Shown here: positions 1 to 8,600 of the stretch, piece after piece
How positions within the stretch are numbered: the first letter of the stretch is position 1
Layout: each line of letters starts with the position of its first letter
NCBI GenBank assembly: GCA_045535205.1
Contig: JAZSLF010000051.1
Coordinates: forward strand, 1 to 26,263
Length of the DNA stretch: 26,263 nt
Reading direction: 5' to 3'
From: RUG14199 sp045535205
GTDB taxonomy: Bacteria; Bacillota; Clostridia; Oscillospirales; CAG-272
Made by a program: the position numbers and the translations under genes
Notes under the pieces: model-generated
The model's database searches: none
Seen by the model: only the letters and a program-made list of their open reading frames with translations
What the model was told of the DNA's origin: nothing

Positions 1-147
1 GCGAAGTTTGTTTATAGCATAAAACTTAAATTTTACCCATATTTTGTTTTTTTGAGCTTTTTAAACTTTTGCTTCTCTTTTTTTCTTCTGTTTTCTTTGT
101 TTTTCTCGTTTTATGCGCTCTGCACTTTTTTTACATCCCCTTGCTTT
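1..147. other. left-edge AT-rich spacer
   Basis: T-rich stretch downstream of the ABC-2 permease gene. I see no convincing terminator or gene. A 9-bp inverted repeat GCATAAAAC (17-25) and GTTTTATGC (108-116) has an 82-nt gap and may be chance. Confidence 0.5.
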
Positions 148-876
148 TTATTGTTTCATTTGTCTGAAAAATACGGCAACAGCGGCGATGATGATGACGG
201 CTGTGTACAGGAGAACGACTGCAAGGTGAGGAAGTATTTCTCCGTAATTTCCCGAAAAGGCAGCTCTCTCCAATTCAACGGCATGAATGAAGGGGAGAAG
301 ATTTGCTATCTTCTTGAAGACTCCGCCCACAAGCTCGATATCGAACCATATTCCCGAAAACCATGCACCGACGTTTGTGAGGAGTGCTCCGCAAATTCCT
401 CCCACCTGCTTATCATTAAGCAGAGCTCCGCAGAGAAGACCGAGTCCCACGTAAAACAGAGAAACGGGAATGATAAGTATCAGGGCTGTCCAGAGTCTGT
501 TTGTATATTCAAGACCTAAAAGAAATGCCGTGGCGTAGCAGATGGCTGACTGCAGTATTCCGAGAGGGATCAGGGGCAGAGTATAGCCGAAGATGAAGTC
601 CCATGCCGTAAGAGGTGTCGTATAAAGTCTTTGCAAAAAGGCAGAGGCTCTGTCCCTTGAAATAAGGGTTGCCGAAAACAGCGTCATAAAGGAAAGACCG
701 AAAACGGTAATGCCCGGAGTCAGATTGTCAAGCTCGAAAAGGCTTACGGGGATATTGGACTGGATGAGAGTGAGAATAAGAAGAAGTACAATAGGAAAGC
801 CGAGACCGAATGAAATATTAAGAGGGTCTCTTATCAGCTCTTTTGTGTTTCGTTTGGCAAAACTAAGCATTTTCAT
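148..876 (-). CDS. ABC-2 type transporter permease
   Basis: Integral membrane subunit (242 aa) of an ABC exporter. About six hydrophobic segments are visible, starting near residue 22 (ISFGLGFPIVLLLILTLI) and ending with a last segment just before the short basic tail FFRQMKQ. This is the usual size and shape of ABC-2 family permeases. The start ATG overlaps the stop of the upstream ATPase gene by 4 bp (ATGA), so the two are translationally coupled and almost certainly form one complex, probably two copies of each subunit. The substrate cannot be read from the sequence. Drug or peptide efflux is the common role for TetR-linked ABC-2 pairs, but this is inference. Confidence 0.85.
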   Translation of the reverse strand: MKMLSFAKRNTKELIRDPLNISFGLGFPIVLLLILTLIQSNIPVSLFELDNLTPGITVFGLSFMTLFSATLISRDRASAFLQRLYTTPLTAWDFIFGYTLPLIPLGILQSAICYATAFLLGLEYTNRLWTALILIIPVSLFYVGLGLLCGALLNDKQVGGICGALLTNVGAWFSGIWFDIELVGGVFKKIANLLPFIHAVELERAAFSGNYGEILPHLAVVLLYTAVIIIAAVAVFFRQMKQ

Positions 877-1601
877 TTGATTCCCTCCTTTACTACCTTT
901 ACGAAGGCTTTTTCAAAGCTTTCGCAGCCGGTCATTATCTTTATGTTTTGGGGTGTGTCACAAACGAGAAGTCTGCCGTTTTTCATAATTCCAACTCTGT
1001 CCGAAAGCTCCTCTGCTTCCTCCATGTAATGAGTTGTAAGAATTACGGTTGTTTTTCCTTTAAGCTTTTTTATAATATCCCAAAGGTCGCTTCTTGCAAG
1101 AACGTCAAGCCCCAGAGTCGGCTCATCAAGAAAAAGTATCTCAGGGTCGCTTATAAGCGCCATGCCTATACTGAGCCGTCTCTGATAACCGCCCGACAGC
1201 TTTGACGCCTTTTTATTCTTTACCGCTTCAAGACCTAAATCGCTGCAAAGCTCTTTTGTTTTCTCTGCTGTTTTTTCTTTTGAAAAACCGTGAAGCTCTC
1301 CCATCAAGGTGAGGTTTTCAATGACGGACAGACCTCCTGCAACTGCTGTTTCCTGCGGTGACAGGGCTATTATGCTTTTTATTTGTGCACCGTCGGTCAA
1401 AATGCTTCTGCCGTTAAGAAATGCGTTTCCGCCGTCTGCTTTCACAAGGGTGCAAAGCATCTTTACGGTTGTTGTTTTTCCTGCCCCGTTTACACCAAGC
1501 AGCGAAAACAGCTCTCCTTTATTTATAGTGAGGGAAATGCCGTCTACGGCAACAACATCTTTATATTTTTTAGTTAAAGCTTCAATTCTGACTGCTTCCA
1601 T
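873..1601 (-). CDS. ABC transporter ATP-binding protein
   Basis: Nucleotide-binding subunit (242 aa) partnering the adjacent ABC-2 permease. Walker A is GVNGAGKTT near residues 36-44, the signature is LSGGYQRR, Walker B is EILFLDEP followed by the D-loop TLGLD, and the switch His lies in TTHYMEE. This layout is typical of the CcmA/DrrA-like export ATPases. The ATG at 1601 directly abuts the stop of the TetR gene (TAA at 1602-1604), and its stop overlaps the permease start, so tetR, ATPase and permease form a single compact operon. Transported substrate unknown. Confidence 0.92.
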   Translation of the reverse strand: MEAVRIEALTKKYKDVVAVDGISLTINKGELFSLLGVNGAGKTTTVKMLCTLVKADGGNAFLNGRSILTDGAQIKSIIALSPQETAVAGGLSVIENLTLMGELHGFSKEKTAEKTKELCSDLGLEAVKNKKASKLSGGYQRRLSIGMALISDPEILFLDEPTLGLDVLARSDLWDIIKKLKGKTTVILTTHYMEEAEELSDRVGIMKNGRLLVCDTPQNIKIMTGCESFEKAFVKVVKEGIK

Positions 1602-2165
1602 TTAATTCTTCCTTTCGTGTCGTGCCTTCAATCCCTGATATATGTCGGTAATTATTTTGCTTACAAGTGGAAACTCAAGATCAAGATAATCCGTTGCAAG
1701 CATTACGGCTATCCCGTGTACACAGGACCATATTTCAAGATGAAACAGCTTTGCGTTATCACCCTCAAGACCGGTATTGCTATATACGAGCTTTTCCATC
1801 TGCCCCCAAAGCTCCGTCTCATCAGAGGTGTTTTCATCAGTTCTGTCACGCATATAGAGAAGCTTGAACAATTCCTTTTCCTCTTTTGCAAACCTTACGT
1901 ATGCCACACCCGATGCTTTATAGGGCGGATATTCGTTCCTCTCAGCTTCCCTTCTCATATATTCCGCAAAAAGCTTTTCTGCCTTTGTAATTACGGACAT
2001 ACGCAATTCTTCCATTGACTCAAAATTTGAAAAAAGAGGCTGTGTTGAGCAGCCGAGAAGTCCCGCAAGTGTTCTTGCATTCAAAGATCCCGCACCCTCG
2101 GCTCTTACAAGCTCATAGGCTGTATCTATTATTCTTTCTTTTGTTATTTTTGCTTTAGGCGGCAT
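1602..2165 (-). CDS. TetR/AcrR family transcriptional regulator
   Basis: One-component repressor (187 aa). The N-terminal 50 residues form a TetR-type helix-turn-helix: helix 1 around ERIIDTAYELVRAEG, then the HTH LNARTLAGLLGCSTQPLFSNF, where the last part matches the recognition helix and the usual aromatic-x-F ending. The remaining 135 residues are the helical ligand-binding domain, which is not diagnostic of ligand. RBS AAAAGGAGGG lies just upstream of the ATG. It is the first gene of the operon with the ABC ATPase and permease, and two tandem palindromes sit in its promoter, so autoregulation and control of the exporter are likely (inference). Confidence 0.9.
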   Translation of the reverse strand: MPPKAKITKERIIDTAYELVRAEGAGSLNARTLAGLLGCSTQPLFSNFESMEELRMSVITKAEKLFAEYMRREAERNEYPPYKASGVAYVRFAKEEKELFKLLYMRDRTDENTSDETELWGQMEKLVYSNTGLEGDNAKLFHLEIWSCVHGIAVMLATDYLDLEFPLVSKIITDIYQGLKARHERKN

Positions 2166-2180
2166 TGTGTCCCTCCTTTT

Positions 2181-2235
2181 ATAACACTTGTTATATAACT
2201 GATGTTATTTTATCATATCCAAGACTGAAAGTCAA
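2181..2235 (-). promoter_or_regulatory. tetR-ABC operon promoter with tandem operator palindromes
   Basis: On the minus strand: -35 TTGACT (2230-2235), 17-bp spacer, -10 TAAAAT (2207-2212) preceded by an extended -10 TG. Directly overlapping and downstream of the -10 are two end-to-end 14-bp palindromes, ATAACACTTGTTAT (2181-2194) and ATAACTGATGTTAT (2195-2208), both of the form ATAAC-N4-GTTAT. This is a good candidate for cooperative TetR dimer binding that blocks RNA polymerase. The promoter match and the palindromes are seen directly; the binding protein is inferred from adjacency. Confidence 0.75.
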
Positions 2236-2317
2236 GACACATAGCGAAAAAAGCTCAAAAAAACGATATATGAAGATAAATAGAAGATAAATAATTTTAT
2301 ATTTTTTATATTACCTC

Positions 2318-2377
2318 TTGAATTTATAGTTATATTATAGTATACTTATAATAGGATAACGTCGGCATTGACGTTAT
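2318..2377 (+). promoter_or_regulatory. promoter and 5' hairpin of the 78-aa protein gene
   Basis: -35 TTGAAT (2318-2323), 17-bp spacer, -10 TATACT (2341-2346). An alternative -10 TATAAT overlaps at 2347-2352. A perfect 8-bp inverted repeat, ATAACGTC (2356-2363) and GACGTTAT (2370-2377) with a 6-nt loop, begins at about the predicted transcription start. It could be an mRNA-stabilising 5' hairpin or an operator. Confidence 0.6.
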
Positions 2378-2419
2378 ACAACCTAACATAAAAAATACAA
2401 AAAATAAAAGGAAAGCATT

Positions 2420-2656
2420 ATGAAAAAAATCATTTGTAAAGTTGAATACGACACAGAAAACGCAACGCTTGTTTCCAAGTTCACAAGCGGAGAGCTGGGC
2501 GATCCCGCAGGCTATGAAGAAAGCCTTTACGTAACGGAAGGCGGTAAATTCTTCCTTTACACCAACGGCGGTGCTGACTCAATTTATCCCGAAGAAAACA
2601 TAAAGAGAATGTCTGCCGCAAAGGCTGACGAATGGAAGGCTGCACACGCAGGCTGA
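2420..2656 (+). CDS. small uncharacterised protein, 78 aa
   Basis: I do not recognise a named family. The product is a soluble, acidic 78-aa protein without signal peptide or transmembrane segment. It starts MKKIICKVEYDTENATLV, has a middle part that reads like a beta-hairpin (SLYVTEGGKFFLYTNGG), and ends in a helical tail (SAAKADEWKAAH). RBS AAAGGAAAG lies upstream of the ATG. The gene is monocistronic: its own promoter and hairpin precede it and a terminator-like hairpin follows at 2675-2706. The isolated, well-delimited transcription unit and clean codon use suggest a real gene. Function unknown. Confidence 0.75.
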   Translation: MKKIICKVEYDTENATLVSKFTSGELGDPAGYEESLYVTEGGKFFLYTNGGADSIYPEENIKRMSAAKADEWKAAHAG

Positions 2657-2674
2657 TCAGATTAAAAACGGTTA

Positions 2675-2716
2675 CGGCAAAGGGTATGACAAATTCCCCT
2701 TTGCCGCTTTCTCTTT
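2675..2716 (+). terminator. terminator-like hairpin after the 78-aa gene
   Basis: CGGCAAAGGG (2675-2684) pairs perfectly with CCCTTTGCCG (2697-2706) around a 12-nt loop, followed by the pyrimidine-rich CTTTCTCTTT. The U-tract is interrupted, so read-through into the following membrane-protein genes is possible. No separate promoter for those genes is obvious. Confidence 0.6.
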
Positions 2717-2741
2717 AAAAACAAATACGGAGGACACAAAA

Positions 2742-3464
2742 TTGAATTTCAATCCCAACAGTACGTTTATGTATGTAATTGCCGTCGCCATTATTTTGTT
2801 CGTATTGGCTCAATCGGCTTTTTTCCTTATAAAAGCATGGAAAAGAGGCAGAGAGCTTGGCATCGAGTCTAAAAAGCTAAGAAAAACAGTGGTTTCTACC
2901 GCAGTTTTCACTTTGGCACCTGCGGCTTCCATCCTTATCGGTGTCATCACGCTCTCAAAATTTCTCGGTATTCCTCTGCCCTGGATAAGAATGAGTGTTA
3001 TCGGTGCTCTGACCTATGAGCTTCCTGCAGCTACATCCACGGCAAATGCACTTAACGTTTCACTTTCCGAAATGGTTTTAGACCCCAAGGTCTTTTCTGC
3101 TATTGCCTGGGTCATGACTCTCGGCATTCTCCCCTCCATTATCCTGCCCCCTATTCTTATGAAAAAGATACGGGGCGGTGTTGTCAAGCTTCAGGCAAAA
3201 GACAGCCGCTGGGGTGACATCTTTATGACAGCTATGTTTCTCGGTATGATCTCTGCTTTTTTAGGCATGGTATTCGCAGATCTGAGAAGCGGTCTTTCGG
3301 GCCTTATACCCATTTTTGTTCTTCTCGTTTCCGCTGTCACCATGGCAATTTGCGGTATACTTATCAAGAAATGCAAAATGAAATGGCTTGAGACCTACGC
3401 TATGGCAATAAGCATGGTAGTTGCCATGATATTTGCCGCCGTGATCACTCCCATAATAAAGTAA
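2742..3464 (+). CDS. DUF5058-type integral membrane protein
   Basis: A 240-aa polytopic membrane protein with roughly six hydrophobic segments. The first, near residues 10-32 (FMYVIAVAIILFVLAQSAFF), is followed by a basic cytoplasmic stretch KAWKRGRELG; the last ends at the C-terminus. The N-terminal look and size match what I know as DUF5058 (recollection, not a search). Translation starts at TTG 2742, placed by the RBS ACGGAGGA seven bases upstream. It is the first gene of a three-gene cluster: its stop overlaps the RBS of the next membrane gene, which overlaps the M20 peptidase gene. The paired membrane proteins plus a hydrolase suggest substrate uptake followed by cleavage (inference). 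No transporter activity is known to me. Confidence 0.8.
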   Translation: MNFNPNSTFMYVIAVAIILFVLAQSAFFLIKAWKRGRELGIESKKLRKTVVSTAVFTLAPAASILIGVITLSKFLGIPLPWIRMSVIGALTYELPAATSTANALNVSLSEMVLDPKVFSAIAWVMTLGILPSIILPPILMKKIRGGVVKLQAKDSRWGDIFMTAMFLGMISAFLGMVFADLRSGLSGLIPIFVLLVSAVTMAICGILIKKCKMKWLETYAMAISMVVAMIFAAVITPIIK

Positions 3465-3477
3465 GGAGGCGTTATAT

Positions 3478-4143
3478 ATGAAAAATAATAAAAGAGATTA
3501 CATGAAAGAAATAGACAGATGGGGCAAACTCTGGATATGGACAGCAGCTGTTCTCGTCCTCTGCGTTCCCATTATTATCTGTCTTAAATATAACGCATGG
3601 CCCGAAGCCTCCGCTGTTTTCAAGGGACTTCTCGGTGTTGCCCCTATTTACTGGACCGTCGGTGCCATTGAGGTCATCACATACACTCCCATGCTTGGTG
3701 TGGGAGGCACTTACCTGGCATTTGTTACGGGTAACCTTACAAGTCTTAAAGCTCCGAGTGCCCTTACTGCCATGGAAAACGCAGAGGTGAAGGCGGGAAG
3801 CGAGGAAGGCGAGGTCATCTCAACTATCGCTATTGCCACGTCTTCCATTGTAACTACTATTGTAATTGCATTCGGTGTATGTCTTCTTGCAATCATCTCT
3901 CCTATTCTTGACTCCCCTGTACTGAAGCCCGCCTTTGACAACATTCTCCCTGCACTTTTCGGAGGACTCGGCGTTGTATATATCAGCAAGAACTGGAAGC
4001 TTTCAATTGCTCCCATCGTCTTTATGATAATTCTCTTTACCGCAGTTCCCTCTCTTGCGGGTTCTGTGGGTATTCTTGTTCCCGTAGGTGTTCTTATCGC
4101 TCTCGGCGCAGGAAGAATAATGTATAACAAGGGGTGGCTGTAA
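3478..4143 (+). CDS. uncharacterised membrane protein, partner of DUF5058 protein
   Basis: A 221-aa membrane protein with about five or six hydrophobic segments. The first is LWIWTAAVLVLCVPIIICL near residues 18-36, after a charged cytoplasmic N-terminus. A conserved-looking glycine-rich stretch YTPMLGVGGTYLAFVTGN follows, then an acidic loop AEVKAGSEEGEV before the next helix. The region VITYTPMLGVGGTY loosely resembles ALTYELPAATSTAN of the preceding protein, so the pair may be distant paralogues forming a heteromeric channel or carrier (inference). The RBS AAGGAGG overlaps the stop of the DUF5058 gene, and the stop TAA overlaps the next ATG by one base. Function unknown. Confidence 0.8.
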   Translation: MKNNKRDYMKEIDRWGKLWIWTAAVLVLCVPIIICLKYNAWPEASAVFKGLLGVAPIYWTVGAIEVITYTPMLGVGGTYLAFVTGNLTSLKAPSALTAMENAEVKAGSEEGEVISTIAIATSSIVTTIVIAFGVCLLAIISPILDSPVLKPAFDNILPALFGGLGVVYISKNWKLSIAPIVFMIILFTAVPSLAGSVGILVPVGVLIALGAGRIMYNKGWL

Positions 4144-5582
4144 TGGTTTATTTATGGATTATTCCCGCCTTGCTTGTTGTTTTCCTGGCAATAATATTCA
4201 TAAGAGCTCTTCTGTTCCGCCCAAAAGACAATATACATGAATATGACAGTAAAGATATTTCTTTGAACGAAGAAAAAATAGTTCGTGACATGGCAGATAT
4301 GATAAAATGCAAAACGGTATCTCACCGTGATCCCGCCATGAACGACAAGGCTGAATACGAAAAATTTGAAAATCTCCTGAAAGAAAGATTTCCCGTAATT
4401 CACGAAAAATCCGTTCTTAAAAAGTTAGGTAATTCAGGTCTGCTTTATTTCATAAAGGGTAAATCATCAAAAGAGCCTTCCGTTTGCATGGCACACTACG
4501 ATGTGGTACCCGTTGAAGAAGAGCTGTGGACAAAGCCTGCCTTTGACGGTCTTATTGAAGACGGCATGATATGGGGCAGAGGTACTCTCGATACAAAAGG
4601 CACTCTCTGTGCTCTTATGGAAGCCCTTGAAATGCTTCTTGAGGCCGGATACGTTCCGAAAAACGATCTGTATCTTTCTTTCTCAGGTGAGGAGGAGGTT
4701 GACGGAACCTCCTGTGCAGACATCGTTTCCTATCTCAAGGAAAACGGTATCTCACCCGCCATCGTCCTTGACGAAGGCGGTGCTGTGGTCGATAACGTAT
4801 TTCCGGGTGTTGCAAAACGCTGTGCCGTTGTCGGTATTGCCGAAAAGGGCGGTCTTAATCTTGATTTCACATTGACTTCTAAGGGCGGTCATTCTTCAAC
4901 TCCTCCGTCAAACCCCGTAACCGCAAGAATTTGCAAGGCGGTAACAAACATTCAGAAAAAGCCCTTCAAGCGTAATATCACGAAGGCTGCCGCCGAAATG
5001 TTTGACACGCTCGGAAAACATTCTTCCTTTTTATACAAGGTTATTTTTGCAAATCTTTGGTGCTTTGCACCTCTCCTTGACCTTATCGCAAAAAAATCGG
5101 GCGGTGAGCTCAACGCTGTTATCAGAACGACAGCCGCTGTCACGATGCTAAGCGGCAGCAGTGCATACAACGTTCTCCCTCCGAAAGCTACGTTCGGTGT
5201 GAACATAAGACTTGCAGAAGGGGACACGATCGCTTCGGCAGTTGAACACATCAGAAAAGCTTCAGGCGAAAGCGAAGCGGAAATAACCATTATAAGCGGA
5301 ACGGAAGCTTCACCCTGCTCCGACACAAGCAATCCCAAATGGGATATTCTTAAAAGAGCCATTAAGGAAACGTGGAACGATGCTATAGTTTCTCCCTATC
5401 TTATGATGGCGTGCAGCGATTCAAGGAATTACTGTGACATCAGCGACAGAGTATACCGTTTTTCTGCCATGTACCTTTCCAAAGAAGAAAGAGGCATGAT
5501 ACACGGGAACGATGAGCGTCTTCCCATTGAGACACTTATAAAAACAGCGGAGTTCTACGTTAGATTTTTAAAGTTTTTATAA
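4143..5582 (+). CDS. M20 family metallopeptidase, membrane-anchored
   Basis: A 479-aa zinc-dependent amidohydrolase/dipeptidase-like enzyme of family M20. Residues 2-25 form an N-terminal transmembrane anchor (VYLWIIPALLVVFLAIIFIRAL). Metal ligands are visible in AHYDVVP (H118; D120 alongside), RGTLDTKG (D150), SGEEEVDG (E183-E185) and the C-terminal MIHGNDERLP. The GGHSSTPP stretch marks the dimerisation or lid domain. I chose ATG 4143, one base inside the upstream stop, because AAGGGGTGG lies just upstream; an in-frame GTG at 4134 would add three residues. The closest general resemblance is to PM20D1 or carboxypeptidase-like M20 enzymes with a membrane anchor. Substrate unknown, but the coupling to two membrane proteins suggests a peptide or N-acyl amino acid handled at the membrane (inference). 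Confidence 0.9.
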   Translation: MVYLWIIPALLVVFLAIIFIRALLFRPKDNIHEYDSKDISLNEEKIVRDMADMIKCKTVSHRDPAMNDKAEYEKFENLLKERFPVIHEKSVLKKLGNSGLLYFIKGKSSKEPSVCMAHYDVVPVEEELWTKPAFDGLIEDGMIWGRGTLDTKGTLCALMEALEMLLEAGYVPKNDLYLSFSGEEEVDGTSCADIVSYLKENGISPAIVLDEGGAVVDNVFPGVAKRCAVVGIAEKGGLNLDFTLTSKGGHSSTPPSNPVTARICKAVTNIQKKPFKRNITKAAAEMFDTLGKHSSFLYKVIFANLWCFAPLLDLIAKKSGGELNAVIRTTAAVTMLSGSSAYNVLPPKATFGVNIRLAEGDTIASAVEHIRKASGESEAEITIISGTEASPCSDTSNPKWDILKRAIKETWNDAIVSPYLMMACSDSRNYCDISDRVYRFSAMYLSKEERGMIHGNDERLPIETLIKTAEFYVRFLKFL

Positions 5583-5653
5583 TTTTTATTTAATATAATT
5601 CTGTTTCAGAGCCCATATATAGAAGGGTCAATCTCATCATAAGGAGAGTTGTT

Positions 5654-8600
5654 ATGCTAAAGCTAAAACACATCGTCAAGGACTACCCTGCCGGAGACGG
5701 CAAGGTCCATGCTCTCAAAGGTATTTCTCTCAATTTCAGAAAAAGCGAATTTGTTGCCATTCTGGGTCCCTCGGGATGCGGAAAGACCACCATGCTCAAT
5801 ATCATCGGCGGCCTTGACAAATATACCGACGGCGATCTTGTGATAAACAACAGATCGACCAAGGAATACAAGGACAGAGACTGGGATACCTACAGAAACC
5901 ATTCCGTAGGCTTTGTATTTCAGAGCTACAACCTTATACCTCACCAGAGTGTTCTTCAGAATGTTGAGCTTGCACTTTCCCTTTCGGGTGTATCAAAAAA
6001 AGAAAGACGCAGACGTGCCAAGGAGGCTCTGACAGCAGTAGGACTTGAAACACAGCTCAAAAAGAAGCCCGGCGAAATGTCGGGCGGTCAGATGCAGAGA
6101 GTTGCAATTGCACGTGCCATTGTAAACGATCCCGACATCATTCTCGCCGATGAACCGACAGGTGCTCTCGACAGCGAAACAAGCCTGCAGGTAATGGATA
6201 TACTCAAAAAAATATCCGAAGACAGACTTGTTATAATGGTAACACACAATCCCGACCTTGCCGAAAAATACGCAACAAGAACTGTCCGTATGCTGGACGG
6301 TGAGATCGTTTCGGACTCATCACCTGTTGAGGAGAAAGAAAATGAAATCCCTCCCGTACCTAAGAAAAAAGCAAAAAGAGAGAAGAAGCCCTCTCTTTCA
6401 TTTTCAACTTCCTTCGGCCTGTCTCTTAAAAATCTTTTTACAAAAAAAGGAAGAACTGCACTTACCTCCTTTGCGGGAAGCATCGGCATCATCGGTATCG
6501 CTCTTATCTATGCCGTGTCACAGGGTACGACAAATTATATCAATGCAGTACAGGAGGATACCCTGTCCTCTTACCCTCTGACTCTTGAATCAACTCACAT
6601 GGACATAGGCTCTCTCATGCAGACCTTTATGGACAATGCTACCTCAAGCGAAGAACATGAGCTTGATGCCGTTTATCTGAAGCACGCTGCATACGACATG
6701 GTAAATGCCCTTAACAGCACCGAAACAAAGGAAAACGATCTTTCGGCTTTCAAAACATATATTGAAGACAGGCTTGACTCTGAAAACGACAGCGAAGAAA
6801 CAGCCCTGCTGAAAGAAGCTGTAAGCGGTATTCAGTACACCTACAATATGGAAATGCCCGTATATACCAAGGACTCCGAAGGAAACATAATTCTTTCCGA
6901 TACGGAAGAGCTCATGCAGGAAATACTGATAAAATACTTTGGAAGCATGAGTTCAAATACGAGCACGGAGACCGAACAGTCCGATACGCAAAGTATGATG
7001 TCTCTGTTCTCCATGAGCAGCAATACAATTGGATTTTGGCAGGAGATGCTTCCCGGTGAAAACGGCAAGCCCATAAGTGACCTTTTTGAAAAACAGTATG
7101 ACGTAATCTGGGGCTCATGGCCCGATGAATATAACGAGATCGTTGTCGTAGTTGATGAAAACAACGAAATTGACGATATGACACTTTACGCTCTCGGCCT
7201 CACTACAAAAGCTGAGATCGATGAGATAGTAAATTCCGCAGTAAATAAGGAGACAGTTCCTTTTGAACTGAAAAAATGGAGTTTTGAAGAAATATGCTCT
7301 ATGGAGTTCAGAACTGTTCTCAGCGCTGACTGTTACACTTATGATGAAACAAACGGCGTATATACCGATCTGCGCGAATCAAACACGGGGCTTAAATACC
7401 TTTACGATAACGGAATACCTCTTAAAGTTTCGGGTATAATCCGCCCCTCTGAAGATGCCGTATCTTCCATGCTTTCCGGCTCTATCGGTTATACTTCTCT
7501 TCTCACACAGCATATCATTGAAAAGTCAAAAGATGCTCCTGCCGTAAAAGCACAGGAGGCTGATCCCACAATTGACATTTTCACGGGACTTCCTTTCAGA
7601 GAAGCAACGGGAAGCATGACCGATGAAGAAAAGCAGAGTGAGTTTATCTCTTACATTGAAAAGCTTGACACAGCTAAAAAGGCTGAGGCATATACCAAGA
7701 TCATGAGTATTCCCGATGAAGAATATGTTGAACAGGCTGTAAGCGGCGCTATGGCATCAATGGACAGAGCAAAGATGGAAGAAACACTTTCGAATGCTAT
7801 CACAGAACAGACTGCCATGTCAAAAGCCGAGCTTGAAAAGTATATTTCCGAAATGTCGGACGAAGATCTTTCTGAAATATTTGAAGAAATGATCGCCGAA
7901 CAGGTGAGAACTCAGTATTCTGAACAAGTTGCTCTGCAGATGTCACAGACCCCTGTCGAACAGCTTGCCGCCGCCCTTGATGCTTCTGTTCCTTCATATA
8001 CGGCAGAACAGTGTGCCGTATATCACGATGAGGTCCTCGTTTTCTCAGACTCGACCTACGAAAGCAATATGACACTTCTCGGAAACGTTGACATTGACGA
8101 TCCTTTCAGCATCAACCTCTACGCTTCCACATTTGAAAACAAGGACGTTATTGAAGAAGCTATCGCAGAATATAACGAAGGTGTTGACGAGCTTTCAAGA
8201 ATAAGCTATACTGACTACGTGGGAATCATGATGTCCTCCATTACCACCATTATCAATGCAATAACCTACGTTCTCATTGCCTTCGTATCGGTATCACTTA
8301 TCGTATCTTCTATTATGATAGGTGTTATAACTCTTATTTCAGTTCAGGAAAGAACGAAGGAGATCGGTATTCTCCGAGCTATCGGTGCCTCCAAGAAGAA
8401 CGTTTCTTCCATGTTCAATGCGGAGACGGTAATTATAGGCTTCACCTCAGGTCTTCTCGGCGTGCTTATCACCTATGCCCTGTGTGTTCCCATCAATCTC
8501 ATTCTTCACAGCGTTACGGGTATAAATAATCTCAGCGCATATCTTCCCGTTCCCGTTGCTGTGTCTCTCGTTCTGATAAGCGTACTTCTTACTCTTATCT

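Noticed and set aside
17..116. 9-bp inverted repeat GCATAAAAC/GTTTTATGC with 82-nt gap
   Set aside because: AT-rich, widely spaced and without a T-run; not convincing as a terminator or mobile-element end.
52..519. A 155-residue plus-strand open frame over the ABC-2 permease gene
   Set aside because: It is antisense to a clear permease gene, Phe/Leu-rich from a T-tract at its start and without family resemblance; no RBS.
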